Below the pieces are notes generated by a model that was given only the letters and a program-made list of their open reading frames with translations, searched no databases and was not told where the DNA came from. Shown in pieces: positions 35,661 to 49,800 of a DNA stretch of 64,000 bases (its first letter is position 1; every line of letters starts with the position of its first letter). A program made the position numbers and the translations under genes. The DNA is from Micromussa lordhowensis (taxonomy: Eukaryota > Cnidaria > Anthozoa > Scleractinia > Lobophylliidae): the NCBI GenBank assembly GCA_964020085.1, contig OZ026604.1:24278532-24342531 (forward strand), given 5' to 3'.

Positions 35661-36909
35661 CTGCTAGGTTGGCACTTCAAGGAAATTGTAGTTAGGACAT
35701 GATGGCATTGGCGCCAAGGTGTTTTTTCTGGCCTTGTTTTTGTTGTAGTTTGCCCTTGTCCCAACTTTGCAGAATTTCAGAAAACGCGCGCTGGGGGTCC
35801 CCTTGGAAAATTTGACATAGCTCGGCTTCACGGGCACTTTGAGAGACGCGGTTTGCAGCAAAATGTTCTGCTAGGTTGGCACTTTAAGGAAATGCTAGTT
35901 AGGACATGATGGCATTGGCGCCAGGGTGTTTTTTCTGGCCTTTTTTTTGCAGTAGTTTGGCCTGGTCCCAACTTTGCAGAATTTCCGAGAAAACGCGAGC
36001 TGGGGGTCCCCTTGGCAAATTTGACATAGCTCAGCTTCACGGGCACTTTAAGAGGCGCGGTTTGCAGCAAAATGTTCTGCTAGGTTGGCACTTCAAGGAA
36101 ATTGTAGTTAAAACATGATGGCATTGGCGCTAGGGTGTTTTTTCTGGCCTTCTTTTTGCAGTAGTTTGCCCTGGTCCCAACTTTGCAGAATTTCAGAAAA
36201 CGCGCGCTGGGGGTCCCCTTGGCAAATTTGACATAGCTCGGCTTCACGGGCACTTTAAGAGGCGCGCTTTGCAGCAAAATGTTCTGCTAGGTTGGCACTT
36301 CAAGGAAATTGTAGTTAGGACATGATGGCATTGGCGCCAAGGTGTTTTTTCTGGCCTTGTTTTTGTTGTAGTTTGCCCTTGTCCCAACTTTGCAGAATTT
36401 CAGAAAACGCGCGCTGGGGGTCCCCTTGGAAAATTTGACATAGCTCGGCTTCACGGGCACTTTGAGAGACGCGGTTTGCAGCAAAATGTTCTGCTAGGTT
36501 GGCACATTAAGGAAATGCTAGTTAGGACATGATGGCATTGGCGCCAGGGTGTTTTTTCTGGCCTTTTTTTTGCAGTAGTTTGGCCTGGTCCCAACTTTGC
36601 AGAATTTCCGAGAAAACGCTTGCTGGGGGTCCCCTTGGCAAATTTGACATAGCTCGGCTTCACGGGCAGTTTAAGAGGCGCGGTTTGCAGCAAAATGTTC
36701 TGCTAGGTTGACACTTCAAGGAAACCTTAGTTAGAAGATGATGGCGTTGGCGCCAGGGTGTTTTTTCTGGCCTTCTTTTTGCAGTAGTTTGCCCTGGTCC
36801 CAACTTTGCAGAATTTCAGAAAACGCGAGCTGGGGGTCCCCTTGGCAAATTTCACATAGCTCAGCTTCACGGGCACTTTAAGAGGCGCGGTTTGCAGCAA
36901 AATGTTCTG
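35660..36909 (-). repeat. Higher-order repeat of three monomers, two copies (about 623 bp)
   Basis: The trimer contains a TTGTTTTTGTTGTAG unit with GAGAGACGCGG, a unit with TTTCCGAGAAAACG, and a unit with GTAGTTAAAACATG. It repeats at 35664 and 36287 (623 bp, three units plus two bases from the CCGAGA insertion). A third relative starts at about 37943. Copy 1 has AACGCGAGCTGG where copy 2 has AACGCTTGCTGG in the same unit. Confidence 0.83.
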
Positions 36910-37128
36910 CTAGGTTGGCACTTCAAGGAAATTGTAGTTAAAACATGATGGCATTGGCGCCAGGGTGTTTTTTCTGGCCTTCTTTTTGCAGTAGTTTGCC
37001 CTGGTCCCAACTTTGCAGAATTTTAGAAAACGCGCGCTGGGGGTCCCCTTGGCAAATTTGACATAGCTCGGCTTCACGGGCACTTTAAGAGGCGCGGTTT
37101 GCAGCAAAATGTTCTGCGAGGTTGGCAC

Positions 37129-40100
37129 GTTAAGGAAATTTTAGTTAGGACATGATGGCATTGGCGCCAGGGTGTTTTTTCTGGCCTTCTTTTTGCAGTA
37201 GTTTGCCCTGGTCCCAACTTTGCAGAATTTCAGAAAACGCGCGCTGGGGGTCCCCTTGGCAAATTTGACATAGCTCGGCTTCACGGGCACTTTAAGAGGC
37301 GCGGTTTGCAGCAAAATGTTCTGCTGGGTTGGCACTTGAACGAAATTTTAGTAAGGACATGATGACATTTGCGCCAGGGTGTTTTTTCTGGCCTTCTTTT
37401 TGCAGTAGTTTGCCGTGGTCCCAACTTTGCAGAATTTCAGAAAACGCGCGCTGGGGGTCCCCTTGGCAAATTTCTCATAGCTCGGCTTCACGGGCACTTT
37501 AAGAGGCGCGGTTTGCAGCAAAATGTTCTTCTAGGTTGGCATTTTAAGAAATCGTAGTTAGGACATGTTGGCATTGGCGCCAAGGTGTTTTTTCTGGCCT
37601 TCTTTTTGTTGTAGTTTGCCCTGGTCCCAACTTTGCAGAATTTCAGAAAACGCGCGCTGGGGGTCCCCTTGGCAAATTTGACATAGCTCGGCTTCACGGG
37701 CACTTTAAGAGGCGCGCTTTGCAGCTAAATGTTGTGCTAGGTTGGCACTTTAAGAAATCGTAGTTAGGACATGATGGCATTGACGCCAGGGTGTTTTTTC
37801 TGGCCTTCTTTTTGCAGTAGTTTGCCCTGGTCCCAACTTTGCAGAATTTCAGAAAACGCGCGCTGGGGGTCCCGTTGGCAAATTTGACATAGCTCGGCTT
37901 CACGGGCACTTTAAGAGGCGCGGTTTGCAGCAAAATGTTCTGCTAGGTTGGCACTTCAAGGAAATTGTAGTTAGGACATGATGGCATTGGCGCCAAGGTG
38001 TTTTTTCTGGCCTTGTTTTTGTTGTAGTTTGCCCTTGTCCCAACTTTGCAGAATTTCAGAAAACGCGCGCTGGGGGTCCCCTTGGCAAATTTGACATAGC
38101 TCGGCTTCACGGGCACTTTGAGAGACGCAGTTTGCAGCAAAATGTTCTGCTAGGTTGGCACTTCAAGGAAATGCTAGTTAGGACATGATGGCATTGGCGC
38201 CAGGGTGTTTTTTCTGGCCTTCTTTTTGCAGTAGTTTGGCCTGGTCCCAACTTTGCAGAATTTCCGAGAAAACGCTTGCTGGGGGTCCCGTTGGCAAATT
38301 TGACATAGCTCGGCTTCACGGGCAGTTTAAGAGGCGCGGTTTGCAGCAAAATGTTCTGCTAGGTTGACACTTGAAGGAAATTCTAGTTAAGAGATGATGG
38401 CGTTGGCGCCAGGGTGTTTTTTCTGGCCTTCTTTTTGCAGTAGTTTGCCCTGGTCGCAACTTTGCAGAATTTCAGAAAACGCGAGCTGGGGGTCCCCTTG
38501 GGAAATTTGACATAGCTCAGCTTCACGGGCACTTTAAGAGGCGCGGTTTGCAGCAAAATGTTCTGCTAGGTTGGCACGTTAAGGAAATTTTAGTTAGGAC
38601 ATGATGGCATTGGCGCCAGGGTGTTTTTTTTGGCCTTCTTTTTGCAGTAGTTTGGCCTGGTCCCAACTTTGCAAAATTTCAGAAAACGCGCGCTGGGGGT
38701 CCCCTTGGCAAATTTGACATAGCTCGGCTTCACGGGCACTTTAAGAGGCGCGGTTTGCAGCAAAATGTTCTGCTAGGTTGGCACTTTAAGGAACTCCTAG
38801 TTAGGACATGATGGCATTGGCGCCAGGGTGTTTTTTCTGGCCTTCTTTTTGCAGTAGTTTGGCCTGGTCCCAACTTTGCAGAATTTCAGAAAACGCGCGC
38901 TGGGGGTCTCCTTGGCAAATTTGATATAGCTCGGCTTCACGGGCACTTTAAGAGGCGCGGTTTGCAGCAAAATGTTTTGCTAGATTGGCACTTCAAGGAA
39001 ATCCTAGTTAGGACATGATGGCATTGGCGCCAGGGTGTTTTTTCTGGCCTTCTTTTTGCAGTAGTTTGCCCTGGTCCCAACTTTGCAGAATTTCAGAAAA
39101 CGCGAGCTGGGGGTCCCCTTGGCAAATTTGACATAGCTCAGCTTCACGGGCACTTTAAGAGGCGCGGTTTGCAGCAAAATGTTCTGCTAGGTTGGCACTT
39201 CAAGGAAATTGTAGTTAAAACATGATGGCATTGACGCCAGGGTGTTTTTTCTGGCCTTCTTTTTGCAGTAGTTTGCCCTGGTCCCAACTTTGCAGAATTT
39301 TAGAAAACGCGCGCTGGGGGTCCCCTTGGCAAATTTGACATAGCTCGGCTTCACGGGCACTTTAAGAGGCGCGGTTTGCAGCAAAATGTTCTGCTAGGTT
39401 GGCACGTTAAGGAAATGTTAGTTAGGACATGATGGCATTGGCGCCAGGGTGTTTTTTCTGGCCTTCTTTTTGCAGTAGTTTGCCCTGGTCCCAACTTTGC
39501 AGAATTTCAGAAAACGCGCGCTGGGGGTCCCCTTGGCAAATTTGACATAGCTCGGCTTCACGGGCACTTTAAGAGGCGCGGTTTGCAGCAAAATGTTCTG
39601 CTGGGTTGGCACTTGAACGAAATTTTAGTAAGGACATGATGACATTTGCGCCAGGGTGTTTTTTCTGGCCTTCTTTTTGCAGTAGTTTGCCGTGGTCCCA
39701 ACTTTGCAGAATTTCAGAAAACGCGCGCTGGGGGTCCCCTTGGCAAATTTCTCATAGCTCGGCTTCACGGGCACTTTAAGAGGCGCGGTTTGCAGCAAAA
39801 TGTTCTGCTAGGTTGGCACTTTAAGAAATCGTAGTTAGGACATGATGGCATTGGCGCCAGGGTGTTTTTTCTGGCCTTCTTTTTGCAGTAGTTTGGCCTG
39901 GTCCCAATTTTGCAGAATTTCAGAAAACGCGCGCTGGGGGTCCCCTTGGCAAATTTGACATAGCTCGGCTTCACGGGCACTTTAAGAGGCGCGGTTTGCA
40001 GCAAAATGTTCTGCTAGGTTGGCACTTTAAGGAACTCCTAGTTAGGACATGATGGCATTGGCGCCAGGGTGTTTTTTTTGGCCTTCTTTTTGCAGTAGTT

Positions 40101-41450
40101 TGGCCTGGTCCCAACTTTGCAAAATTTCAGAAAACGCGCGCTGGGGGTCCCCTTGGCAAATTTGACATAGCTCGGCTTCACGGGCACTTTAAGAGGCGCG
40201 GTTTGCAGCAAAATGTTCTGCTAGGTTGGCACTTTAAGGAACTCCTAGTTAGGACATGATGGCATTGGCGCCAGGGTGTTTTTTCTGGCCTTCTTTTTGC
40301 AGTAGTTTGGCCTGGTCCCAACTTTGCAGAATTTCAGAAAACGCGCGCTGGGGGTCTCCTTGGCAAATTTGATATAGCTCGGCTTCACGGGCACTTTAAG
40401 AGGCGCGGTTTGCAGCAAAATGTTTTGCTAGGTTGGCACTTCAAGGAAATCCTAGTTAGGACATGATGGCATTGGCGCCAGGGTGTTTTTTCTGGCCTTC
40501 TTTTTGCAGTAGTTTGCCCTGGTCCCAACTTTGCAGAATTTCAGAAAACGCGAGCTGGGGGTCCCCTTGGCAAATTTGACATAGCTCAGCTTCACGGGCA
40601 CTTTAAGAGGCGCGGTTTGCAGCAAAATGTTCTGCTAGGTTGGCACTTCAAGGAAATTGTAGTTAAAACATGATGGCAGTGACGCCAGGGTGTTTTTTCT
40701 GGCCTTCTTTTTGCAGTAGTTTGCCCTGGTCCCAACTTTGCAGAATTTTAGAAAACGCGCGCTGGGGGTCCCCTTGGCAAATTTGACATAGCTCGGCTTC
40801 ACGGGCACTTTAAGAGGCGCGGTTTGCAGCAAAATGTTCTGCTAGGTTGGCACGTTAAGGAAATTTTAGTTAGGACATGATGGCATTGGCGCCAGGGTGT
40901 TTTTTCTGGCCTTTTTTTTGCAGTAGTTTGCCCTGGTCCCAACTTTGCAGAATTTCAGAAAACGCGCGCTGGGGGTCCCCTTGGCAAATTTGACATAGCT
41001 CGGCTTCACGGGCACTTTAAGAGGCGCGGTTTGCAGCAAAATGTTCTGCTGGGTTGGCACTTGAACGAAATTTTAGTAAGGACATGATGACATTTGCGCC
41101 AGGGTGTTTTTTCTGGCCTTCTTTTTGCAGTAGTTTGCCGTGGTCCCAACTTTGCAGAATTTCAGAAAACGCGCGCTGGGGGTCCCCTTGGCAAATTTCT
41201 CATAGCTCGGCTTCACGGGCACTTTAAGAGGCGCGGTTTGCAGCAAAATGTTCTGCTAGGTTGGCACTTTAAGAAATCGTAGTTAGGACATGATGGCATT
41301 GGCGCCAGGGTGTTTTTTCTGGCCTTCTTTTTGCAGTAGTTTGGCCTGGTCCCAATTTTGCAGAATTTCAGAAAACGCGCGCTGGGGGTCCCCTTGGCAA
41401 ATTTGACATAGCTCGGCTTCACGGGCACTTTAGGAGGCGCGGTTTGCAGC
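37129..41450 (-). repeat. Higher-order repeats of 11 and 7 monomers, nested
   Basis: The pair of units with CTTGAACGAAATTTTAGTAAGG and then TGCCGTGGTCCC plus TTTCTCATAGC occurs at 37141-37560, 39418-39835 and 40866-41283. Offsets are 2277 bp (11 units) and 1448 bp (7 units less one base). The seven-unit copies also share AAGGAACTCCTAG and TTTGATATAGC (38925 and 40372). So a unit first copied over 11 monomers was copied again over 7. Confidence 0.85.
37700..37760 (-). repeat. Variant linker: GCAGCTAAATGTTGTG with shortened TTAAGAAATCG
   Basis: The dyad TTTGC-T-GCAAA is altered here (plus strand TTTGCAGCTAAATG). The same change recurs near 41655, 45796 and 49727, always with TTGTGCTAGG, so it spread by block copying. 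The neighbouring TTAAGAAATCG form (two bases shorter, 205-206 bp unit) is frequent in the right arm (for example 32161, 35471, 39821, 41270, 45203, 49134). Confidence 0.7.
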
Positions 41451-42924
41451 AAAATGTTCTGCTAGGTTGGCACTTTAAGGAAATCCAAGTTAGGACATGT
41501 TGGCATTGGCGCCAAGGTGTTTTTTCTGGCCTTTTTTTTGTTGTAGTTTGCCCTGGTCCCAACGTTGCAGAATTTCAGAAAACGCGCGCTGGGGGTCCCC
41601 TTGGCAAATTTGACATAGCTCGGCTTCACGGGCACTTTAAGAGGCGCGCTTTGCAGCTAAATGTTGTGCTAGGTTGGCACTTCAAGGAAATTCTAGTTAG
41701 GACATGATGGCATTGGCGCCAGGGTGTTTTTTTCTGGCCTTCTTTTTGCAGTAGTTTGCCCTGGTCCCAACTTTGCAGAATTTCAGAAAACGCGCGCTGG
41801 GGGTCCCCTTGGCAAATTTGACATAGCTCGGCTTCATGGGCACTTTAAGAGGCGCGGTTTGCAGCAAAATGTTCTGCTAGGTTGGCACTTTAAGAAATCG
41901 TAGTTAGGACATGATGGCATTGACGCCAGGGTGTTTTTTCTGGCCTTCTTTTTGCAGTAGTTTGCCCTGGTCCCAACTTTGCAGAATTTCAGAAAACGCG
42001 CGCTGGGGGTCCCGTTGGTAAATTTGACATAGCTCGGCTTCACGGGCACTTTAAGAGGCGCAGTTTGCAGCAAAATGTTCTGCTAGGTTGGCACTTCAAG
42101 GAAATTGTAGTTAGGACATGATGGCATTGGCGCCAAGGTGTTTTTTCTGGCCTTGTTTTTGTTGTAGTTTGCCCTTGTCCCAACTTTGCAGAATTTCAGA
42201 AAACGCGCGCTGGGGGTCCCCTTGGCAAATTTGACATAGCTCGGCTTCACGGGCACTTTGAGAGACGCAGTTTGCAGCAAAATGTTCTGCTAGGTTGGCA
42301 CTTTAAGGAAATGCTAGTTAGGACATGATGGCATTGGCGCCAGGGTGTTTTTTCTGGCCCTCTTTTTGCAGTAGTTTGCCCTGGTCCCAACTTTGCAGAA
42401 TTTCAGAAAACGCGCGCTGGGGGTCCCCTTGGCAAATTTGACATAGCTCGGCTTCACGGGCACTTTAAGAGGCGCGGTTTGCAGCAAAATGTTTTGCTAG
42501 GTTGGCACTTCAAGGAAGTTTTAGTTAGGACATAATGGCATTGGCGCCAGGGTGTTTTTTCTGGCCTTCTTTTTGCAGTAGTTTGCCCTGGTCCCAACTT
42601 TGCAGAATTTCAGAAAACGCGCGCTGGGGGTCCCCTTGGCAAATTTGACATAGCTCGGCTTCACGGGCACTTTAAGAGGCGCGGTTTGCAGCAAAATATT
42701 TTGCTAGGTTGGCCCTTCAAGGAAATCGAAGTTAGGACATGATGGCATTGGCGCCAGGGTGTTTTTTTCTGGCCTTCTTTTTGCAATAGTTTGCCCTGGT
42801 CCCAACTTTGCAGAATTTCAGAAAACGCGCGCTGGGGGTCCCCTTGGCAAATTTGACATAGCTCGGCTTCGCGGGCACTTTAAGAGGCGCGGTTTGCAGC
42901 AAAATGTTCTGCTAGGTTGGCACT

Positions 42925-45900
42925 TCAAGGAAATGTTAGTTAGGACATGATGGCATTGGCGCCGGGGTGTTTTTTCTGGCCCTCTTTTTGCAGTAGTTTG
43001 CCCTGGTCCCAACTTTGCAGAATTTCAGAAAACGCGCGCTGGGGGTCCCCTTGGCAAATTTGACATAGCTCGTCTTCGCGGGTACTTTAAGAGGCGCGGT
43101 TTGCAGCAAAATGTTCTGCTAAGTTGGCACTTCGAGGAAATCCTAGTTAGGACATGATGGCATTGGCGCCGGGGTGTTTTTTCTGGCCTTCTTTTTGCAG
43201 TAGTTTGCCCTGGTCCCAACTTTGCAGAATTTCAGAAAACGCGCGCTGGGGGTCCCCTTGGCAAATTTGACATAGCTCGGCTTCACGGGCACTTTAAGAG
43301 GCGCGATTTGCAGCAAAATGTTCTGCTAGGTTGGCACTTCAAGGAAATCTTAGTTAGGACATGATGGCATTGGCGCCAGGGTGTTTTTTCTGGCCTTCTT
43401 TTTGCAGTAGTTTGCCCTGGTCCCAACTTTGCAGAATTTCAGAAAACGCGCGCTGGGGGTCCCCTTGGCAAATTTGACATAGCTCGGCTTCACGGGCACT
43501 TTAAGAGGCGCGGTTTGCAGCAAAATGTTCTGCTAGGTTGGCACTTTAAGAAAATTCTAGTTAGGACATGATGACATTGGCGCCAGGGAGTTTTTTCCTG
43601 CCTTCTTTTTGCAGTAGTTTGCCCTGGTCCCAACTTTGCAGAATTTCAGAAAACGCGCGCTGGGGGTCCCCTTGGCAAATTTGACATAGCTCGGCTTCGC
43701 GGGCACTTTAAGAGGCGCGGTTTGCAGCAAAATGTTCTGCTAGGTTGGCACTTCAAGGAAGTCCTAAATAGGACATGATGGCATTGGCGCCAGGGTGTTT
43801 TTTCTGGCCTTCTTTTTGCAGTAGTTTGCCCTGGTCCCAACTTTGCAGACTTTCAGAAAACGCGCGCTGGGGGTCCCCTTGGCAAATTTGACATAGCTCG
43901 GCTTCACGGGTACTTTAAGAGGCGCGGTTTGCAGCAAAATGTTCTGCTAGGTTGGCACTTCAAGGAAATTCTAGTTAGGACATGATGACATATGCGCCAG
44001 GGTGTTTTTTCTGGCCTTTTTTTTGCAGTAGTTTGCCCCGGTCCCAACTTTGCAGAATTTCAGAAAACGCGCGCTGGGGGTCCACTTGGCAAATTTGACA
44101 TAGTTTGGCTTCACGGGCACTTTAAGAGGCGCGGTTTGCAGCAAAATGTTCTGCTAGGTTGGCACTTTAAGGAAATTTTAGTTAGGACATGATGACATTG
44201 GCGCCAGGGTGTTTTTTCTGGCCTTCTTTTTGCAGTAGTTTGCCCTGGTCCCAACTTTGCAGAATTTTAGAAAACGCGCCCTGGGGGTCCCCTTGGCAAA
44301 TTTGACATAGCTCGGCTTCACGGGCACTTTAAGAGGCGCGGTCTGCAGCAAAATGTTCTGCTAGGTTGGCACTTTAAGGAAATTTTAGTTAGGACATGAT
44401 GACATTGGTACGAGGGTGTTTTTTCTGGCCTTCTTTTTGCAGTAGTTTGCCCTGGTCCCAACTTTGCAGAATTTCAGAAAACGCGCGCTGGGGGTCCCCT
44501 TGGCAAATTTGACATAGCTCGGCTTCACGGGCACTTTAAGAGGCGCGGTTTGCAGCAAAAAGTTTTGCTAGGTTGGCACTTCAAAGAAATTGTAGTTAAG
44601 ACATGATGACATATGCGCCAGGGTGTTTTTTCTGGCCTTCTTTTTGCAGTAGTTTGCCCTGGTCCCAACTTTGCAGAATTTCAGAAAACGCGCGCTGGGG
44701 GTCCCCTTGGCAAATTTGACATAGCTCGGCTTCACGGGCACTTTAAGAGGCGCGGTTTGCAGCAAAATGTTGTGCTAGGCTGGTACTTGAAGGAAATCGT
44801 AGTTAAGAGATGATGACATATGCGCCAGGGTGTTTTTTCTGGCCTTCTTTTTGCAGTAGTTTGCCCTGGTCAAAACTTTGCAGAATTTCAGAAAACGCGC
44901 GCTGGGGGTCCCCTTGGCAAATTTGACATAGCTCGGCTTCACGGGCACTTTAAGAGGCGCGGTTTGCAGCAAAATGTTCTGCTAGGTTGGCACTTGAAGG
45001 AAATCTTAGTTAAGACATGATGGCATTGGCGCCAGGGTGTTTTTTCTGGCCTTCTTTTTGCAGTAGTTTGCCCTGGTCCCAACTTTGCAGAATTTCAGAA
45101 AACGCGCGCTGGGGGTCCCCTTGGCAAATTTGACATACCTCGGCTTCACGGGCACTTTAAGAGGCGCGGTTTGCAGCAAAATGTTCTGCTAGGTTGGCAC
45201 TTTAAGAAATCGTAGTTAGGACATGATGGCATTGGCGCCAGGGTGTTTTTTCTGGTCTTCTTTTTGCAGTAGTTTGGCCTGGTCCCAACTTTGCAGAATT
45301 TCAGAAAACGCGCGCTGGGAGTCCCCTTGGCAAATTTGACATAGCTCGGCTTCACGGGCACTTTAAGAGGCGCGGTTTGCAGCAAAATGTTCTGCTAGGT
45401 TGGCACTTTAAGAAATCGTAGTTAGGACATGATGGCATTGGCGCCAGGGTGTTTTTTCTGGTCTTCTTTTTGCAGTAGTTTGGCCTGGTCCCAACTTTGC
45501 AGAATTTCAGAAAACGCGCGCTGGGGGTCCCGTTGGCAAATTTGACATAGCTCGGCTTCACGGGCACTTTAAGAGGCGCGGTTTGCAGCAAAATGTTCTG
45601 CTAGGTTGGCACTTTAAGGAAATCCTAGTTAGGACATGTTGGCATTGGCGCCAAGGTGTTTTTTCTGGCCTTCTTTTTGTTGAAGTTTGCCCTGGTCCCA
45701 ACTTTGCAGAATTTCAGAAAACGCGCGCTGGGGGTCCCCTTGGCAAATTTGACATAGCTCGGCTTCACGGGCACTTTAAGAGGCGCGGTTTGCAGCTAAA
45801 TGTTGTGCTAGGTTGGCACTTCAAGGAAATTTTAGTTAGGACATGATGGCATTGGCGCCAGGGTGTTTTTTTCTGGCCTTCTTTTTGCAGTAGTTTGCCC

Positions 45901-46855
45901 TGGTCCCAACTTTACAGAATTTCAGAAAACGCGCGCTGGGGGTCCCCTTGGCAAATTTGACATAGCTCGGCTTCACGGGCACTTTAAGAGGCGCGGTTTG
46001 CAGCAAAATGTTCTGCTAGGTTGGCACTTTAACAAATCGTAGTTAGGACATGATGGCATTGGCACCAGGGTGTTTTTTCTGGCCTTCCTTTTGCAGTAGT
46101 TTGCCCTGGTCCCAACTTTGCAGAATTTCAGAAAACGCGCGCTGGGGGTCCCGTTGGCAAATTTGACATAGCTCGGCTTCACGGGCACTTTAAGAGGCGC
46201 GGTTTGCAGCAAAATGTTCTGCTAGGTTGGCACTTCAAGGAAATTGTAGTTAGGACATGATGGCATTGGCGCCAAGGTGTTTTTTTTGGCCTTGTTTTTG
46301 TTGTAGTTTGCCCTGGTCCCAACTTTGCAGAATTTCAGAAAACGCGCGCTGGGGGTCCCCTTGGCAAATTTGACATAGCTCGGCTTCACGGGCACTTTAA
46401 GAGGCGCGGTTTGCAGCAAAATGTTCTGCTAGGTAAGCACTTTAAGGAAATTTTAGTTAGGACATGATGGCATTGGCGCCGGGGTGTTTTTTCTGGCCTT
46501 TTTTTTGCAGTAGTTTGCCCTGGTCCCAACTTTGCAGAATTTCAGAAAACGCGCGCTGGGGGTTCCCTCGGCAAATTTGACATAGCTCGGCTTCACGGGC
46601 ACTTTAAGAGGCGCGGTTTGCAGCAAAATGTTCTGCTAGGTGAGCACGTCAAGGAAATTTTAGTTAGGTCATGATGGCATTGGCGCCAGGGTGTTTTTTC
46701 TGGCCTTCTTTTTGCAGTAGTTTGCCCTGGTCCTAACTTTGCAGAATTTCAGAAAACGCGCGCTTGGGGTCCCCTTGGCAAATTTGACATAGCTCGGCTT
46801 CACGGGCACTTTAAGAGGCGCGGTTTGCAGCAAAATGTTCTGCTAGGTTGGCACT
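42925..46855 (-). repeat. Higher-order repeat, 19-monomer block, copy 1 (3931 bp)
   Basis: Shared marks with copy 2, all at offset 3931, include CTCGTCTTCGCGGGTAC, GGGAGTTTTTTCC, GTCCTAAATAGG, TTGGTACGAGGG, GCAAAAAGTTTTGC, CTGGTCAAAACTTTG, CATACCTCGG, TTGTTGAAGTTTG and TTTAACAAATCG. The offset is 19 units less two bases. Reading the two in parallel I saw only scattered single-base changes. Confidence 0.93.
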
Positions 46856-49800
46856 TTAAGGAAATGTTAGTTAGGACATGATGGCATTGGCGCCGGGGTG
46901 TTTTTTCTGGCCCTCTTTTTGCAGTAGTTTGCCCTGGTCCCAACTTTGCAGAATTTCAGAAAACGCGCGCTGGGGGTCCCCTTGGCAAATTTGACATAGC
47001 TCGTCTTCGCGGGTACTTTAAGAGGCGCGGTTTGCAGCAAAATGTTCTGCTAAGTTGGCACTTCGAGGAAATCCTAGTTAGGACATGATGGCATTGGCGC
47101 CGGGGTGTTTTTTCTGGCCTTCTTTTTGCAGTAGTTTGCCCTGGTCCCAACTTTGCAGAATTTCAGAAAACGCGCGCTGGGGGTCCCCTTGGCAAATTTG
47201 ACATAGCTCGGCTTCACGGGCACTTTAAGAGGCGCGATTTGCAGCAAAATGTTCTGCTAGGTTGGCACTTCAAGGAAATCTTAGTTAGGACATGATGGCA
47301 TTGGCGCCAGGGTGTTTTTTCTGGCCTTCTTTTTGCAGTAGTTTGCCCTGGTCCCAACTTTGCAGAATTTCAGAAAACGCGCGCTGGGGGTCCCCTTGGC
47401 AAATTTGACATAGCTCGGCTTCACGGGCACTTTAAGAGGCGCGGTTTGCAGCAAAATGTTCTGCTAGGTTGGCACTTTAAGAAAGTTCTAGTTAGGACAT
47501 GATGACATTGGCGCCAGGGAGTTTTTTCCTGCCTTCTTTTTGCAGTAGTTTGCCCTGGTCCCAACTTTGCAGAATTTCAGAAAACGCGCGCTGGGGGTCC
47601 CCTTGGCAAATTTGACATAGCTCGGCTTCGCGGGCACTTTAAGAGGCGCGGTTTGCAGCAAAATGTTCTGCTAGGTTGGCACTTCAAGGAAGTCCTAAAT
47701 AGGACATGATGGCATTGGCGCCAGGGTGTTTTTTCTGGCCTTCTTTTTGCAGTAGTTTGCCCTGGTCCCAACTTTGCAGACTTTCAGAAAACGCGCGCTG
47801 GGGGTCCCCTTGGCAAATTTGACATAGCTCGGCTTCACGGGTACTTTAAGAGGCGCGGTTTGCAGCAAAATGTTCTGCTAGGTTGGCACTTCAAGGAAAT
47901 TGCAGTTAGGACATGATGACATATGCGCCAGGGTGTTTTTTCTGGCCTTTTTTTTGCAGTAGTTTGCCCCGGTCCCAACTTTGCAGAATTTCAGAAAACG
48001 CGCGCTGGGGGTCCACTTGGCAAATTTGACATAGTTTGGCTTCACGGGCACTTTAAGAGGCGCGGTTTGCAGCAAAATGTTCTGCTAGGTTGGCACTTTA
48101 AGGAAATTTTAGTTAGGACATGATGACATTGGCGCCAGGGTGTTTTTTCTGGCCTTCTTTTTGCAGTAGTTTGCCCTGGTCCCAACTTTGCAGAATTTTA
48201 GAAAACACGCCCTGGGGGTCCCCTTGGCAAATTTGACATAGCTCGGCTTCACGGGCACTTTAAGAGGCGCGGTCTGCAGCAAAATGTTCTGCTAGGTTGG
48301 CACTTTAAGGAAATTTTAGTTAGGACATGATGACATTGGTACGAGGGTGTTTTTTCTGGCCTTCTTTTTGCAGTAGTTTGCCCTGGTCCCAACTTTGCAG
48401 AATTTCAGAAAACGCGCGCTGGGGGTCCCCTTGGCAAATTTGACATAGCTCGGCTTCACGGGCACTTTAAGAGGCGCGGTTTGCAGCAAAAAGTTTTGCT
48501 AGGTTGGCACTTCAAAGAAATTGTAGTTAAGACATGATGACATATGCGCCAGGGTGTTTTTTCTGGCCTTCTTTTTGCAGTAGTTTGCCCTGGTCCCAAC
48601 TTTGCAGAATTTCAGAAAACGCGCGCTGGGGGTCCCCTTGGCAAATTTGACATAGCTCGGCTTCACGGGCACTTTAAGAGGCGCGGTTTGCAGCAAAATG
48701 TTGTGCTAGGCTGGTACTTGAAGGAAATCGTAGTTAAGAGATGATGACATATGCGCCAGGGTGTTTTTTCTGGCCTTCTTTTTGCAGTAGTTTGCCCTGG
48801 TCAAAACTTTGCAGAATTTCAGAAAACGCGCGCTGGGGGTCCCCTTGGCAAATTTGACATAGCTCGGCTTCACGGGCACTTTAAGAGGCGCGGTTTGCAG
48901 CAAAATGTTCTGCTAGGTTGGCACTTGAAGGAAATCTTAGTTAAGACATGATGGCATTGGCGCCAGGGTGTTTTTTCTGGCCTTCTTTTTGCAGTAGTTT
49001 GCCCTGGTCCCAACTTTGCAGAATTTCAGAAAACGCGCGCTGGGGGTCCCCTTGGCAAATTTGACATACCTCGGCTTCACGGGCACTTTAAGAGGCGCGG
49101 TTTGCAGCAAAATGTTCTGCTAGGTTGGCACTTTAAGAAATCGTAGTTAGGACATGATGGCATTGGCGCCAGGGTGTTTTTTCTGGTCTTCTTTTTGCAG
49201 TAGTTTGGCCTGGTCCCAACTTTGCAGAATTTCAGAAAACGCGCGCTGGGGGTCCCCTTGGCAAATTTGACATAGCTCGGCTTCACGGGCACTTTAAGAG
49301 GCGCGGTTTGCAGCAAAATGTTCTGCTAGGTTGGCACTTTAAGAAATCGTAGTTAGGACATGATGGCATTGGCGCCAGGGTGTTTTTTCTGGTCTTCTTT
49401 TTGCAGTAGTTTGGCCTGGTCCCAACTTTGCAGAATTTCAGAAAACGCGCGCTGGGGGTCCCGTTGGCAAATTTGACATAGCTCGGCTTCACGGGCACTT
49501 TAAGAGGCGCGGTTTGCAGCAAAATGTTCTGCTAGGTTGGCACTTTAAGGAAATCCTAGTTAGGACATGTTGGCATTGGCGCCAAGGTGTTTTTTCTGGC
49601 CTTCTTTTTGTTGAAGTTTGCCCTGGTCCCAACTTTGCAGAATTTCAGAAAACGCGCGCTGGGGGTCCCCTTGGCAAATTTGACATAGCTCGGCTTCACG
49701 GGCACTTTAAGAGGCGCGGTTTGCAGCTAAATGTTGTGCTAGGTTGGCACTTCAAGGAAATTTTAGTTAGGACATGATGGCATTGGCGCCAGGGTGTTTT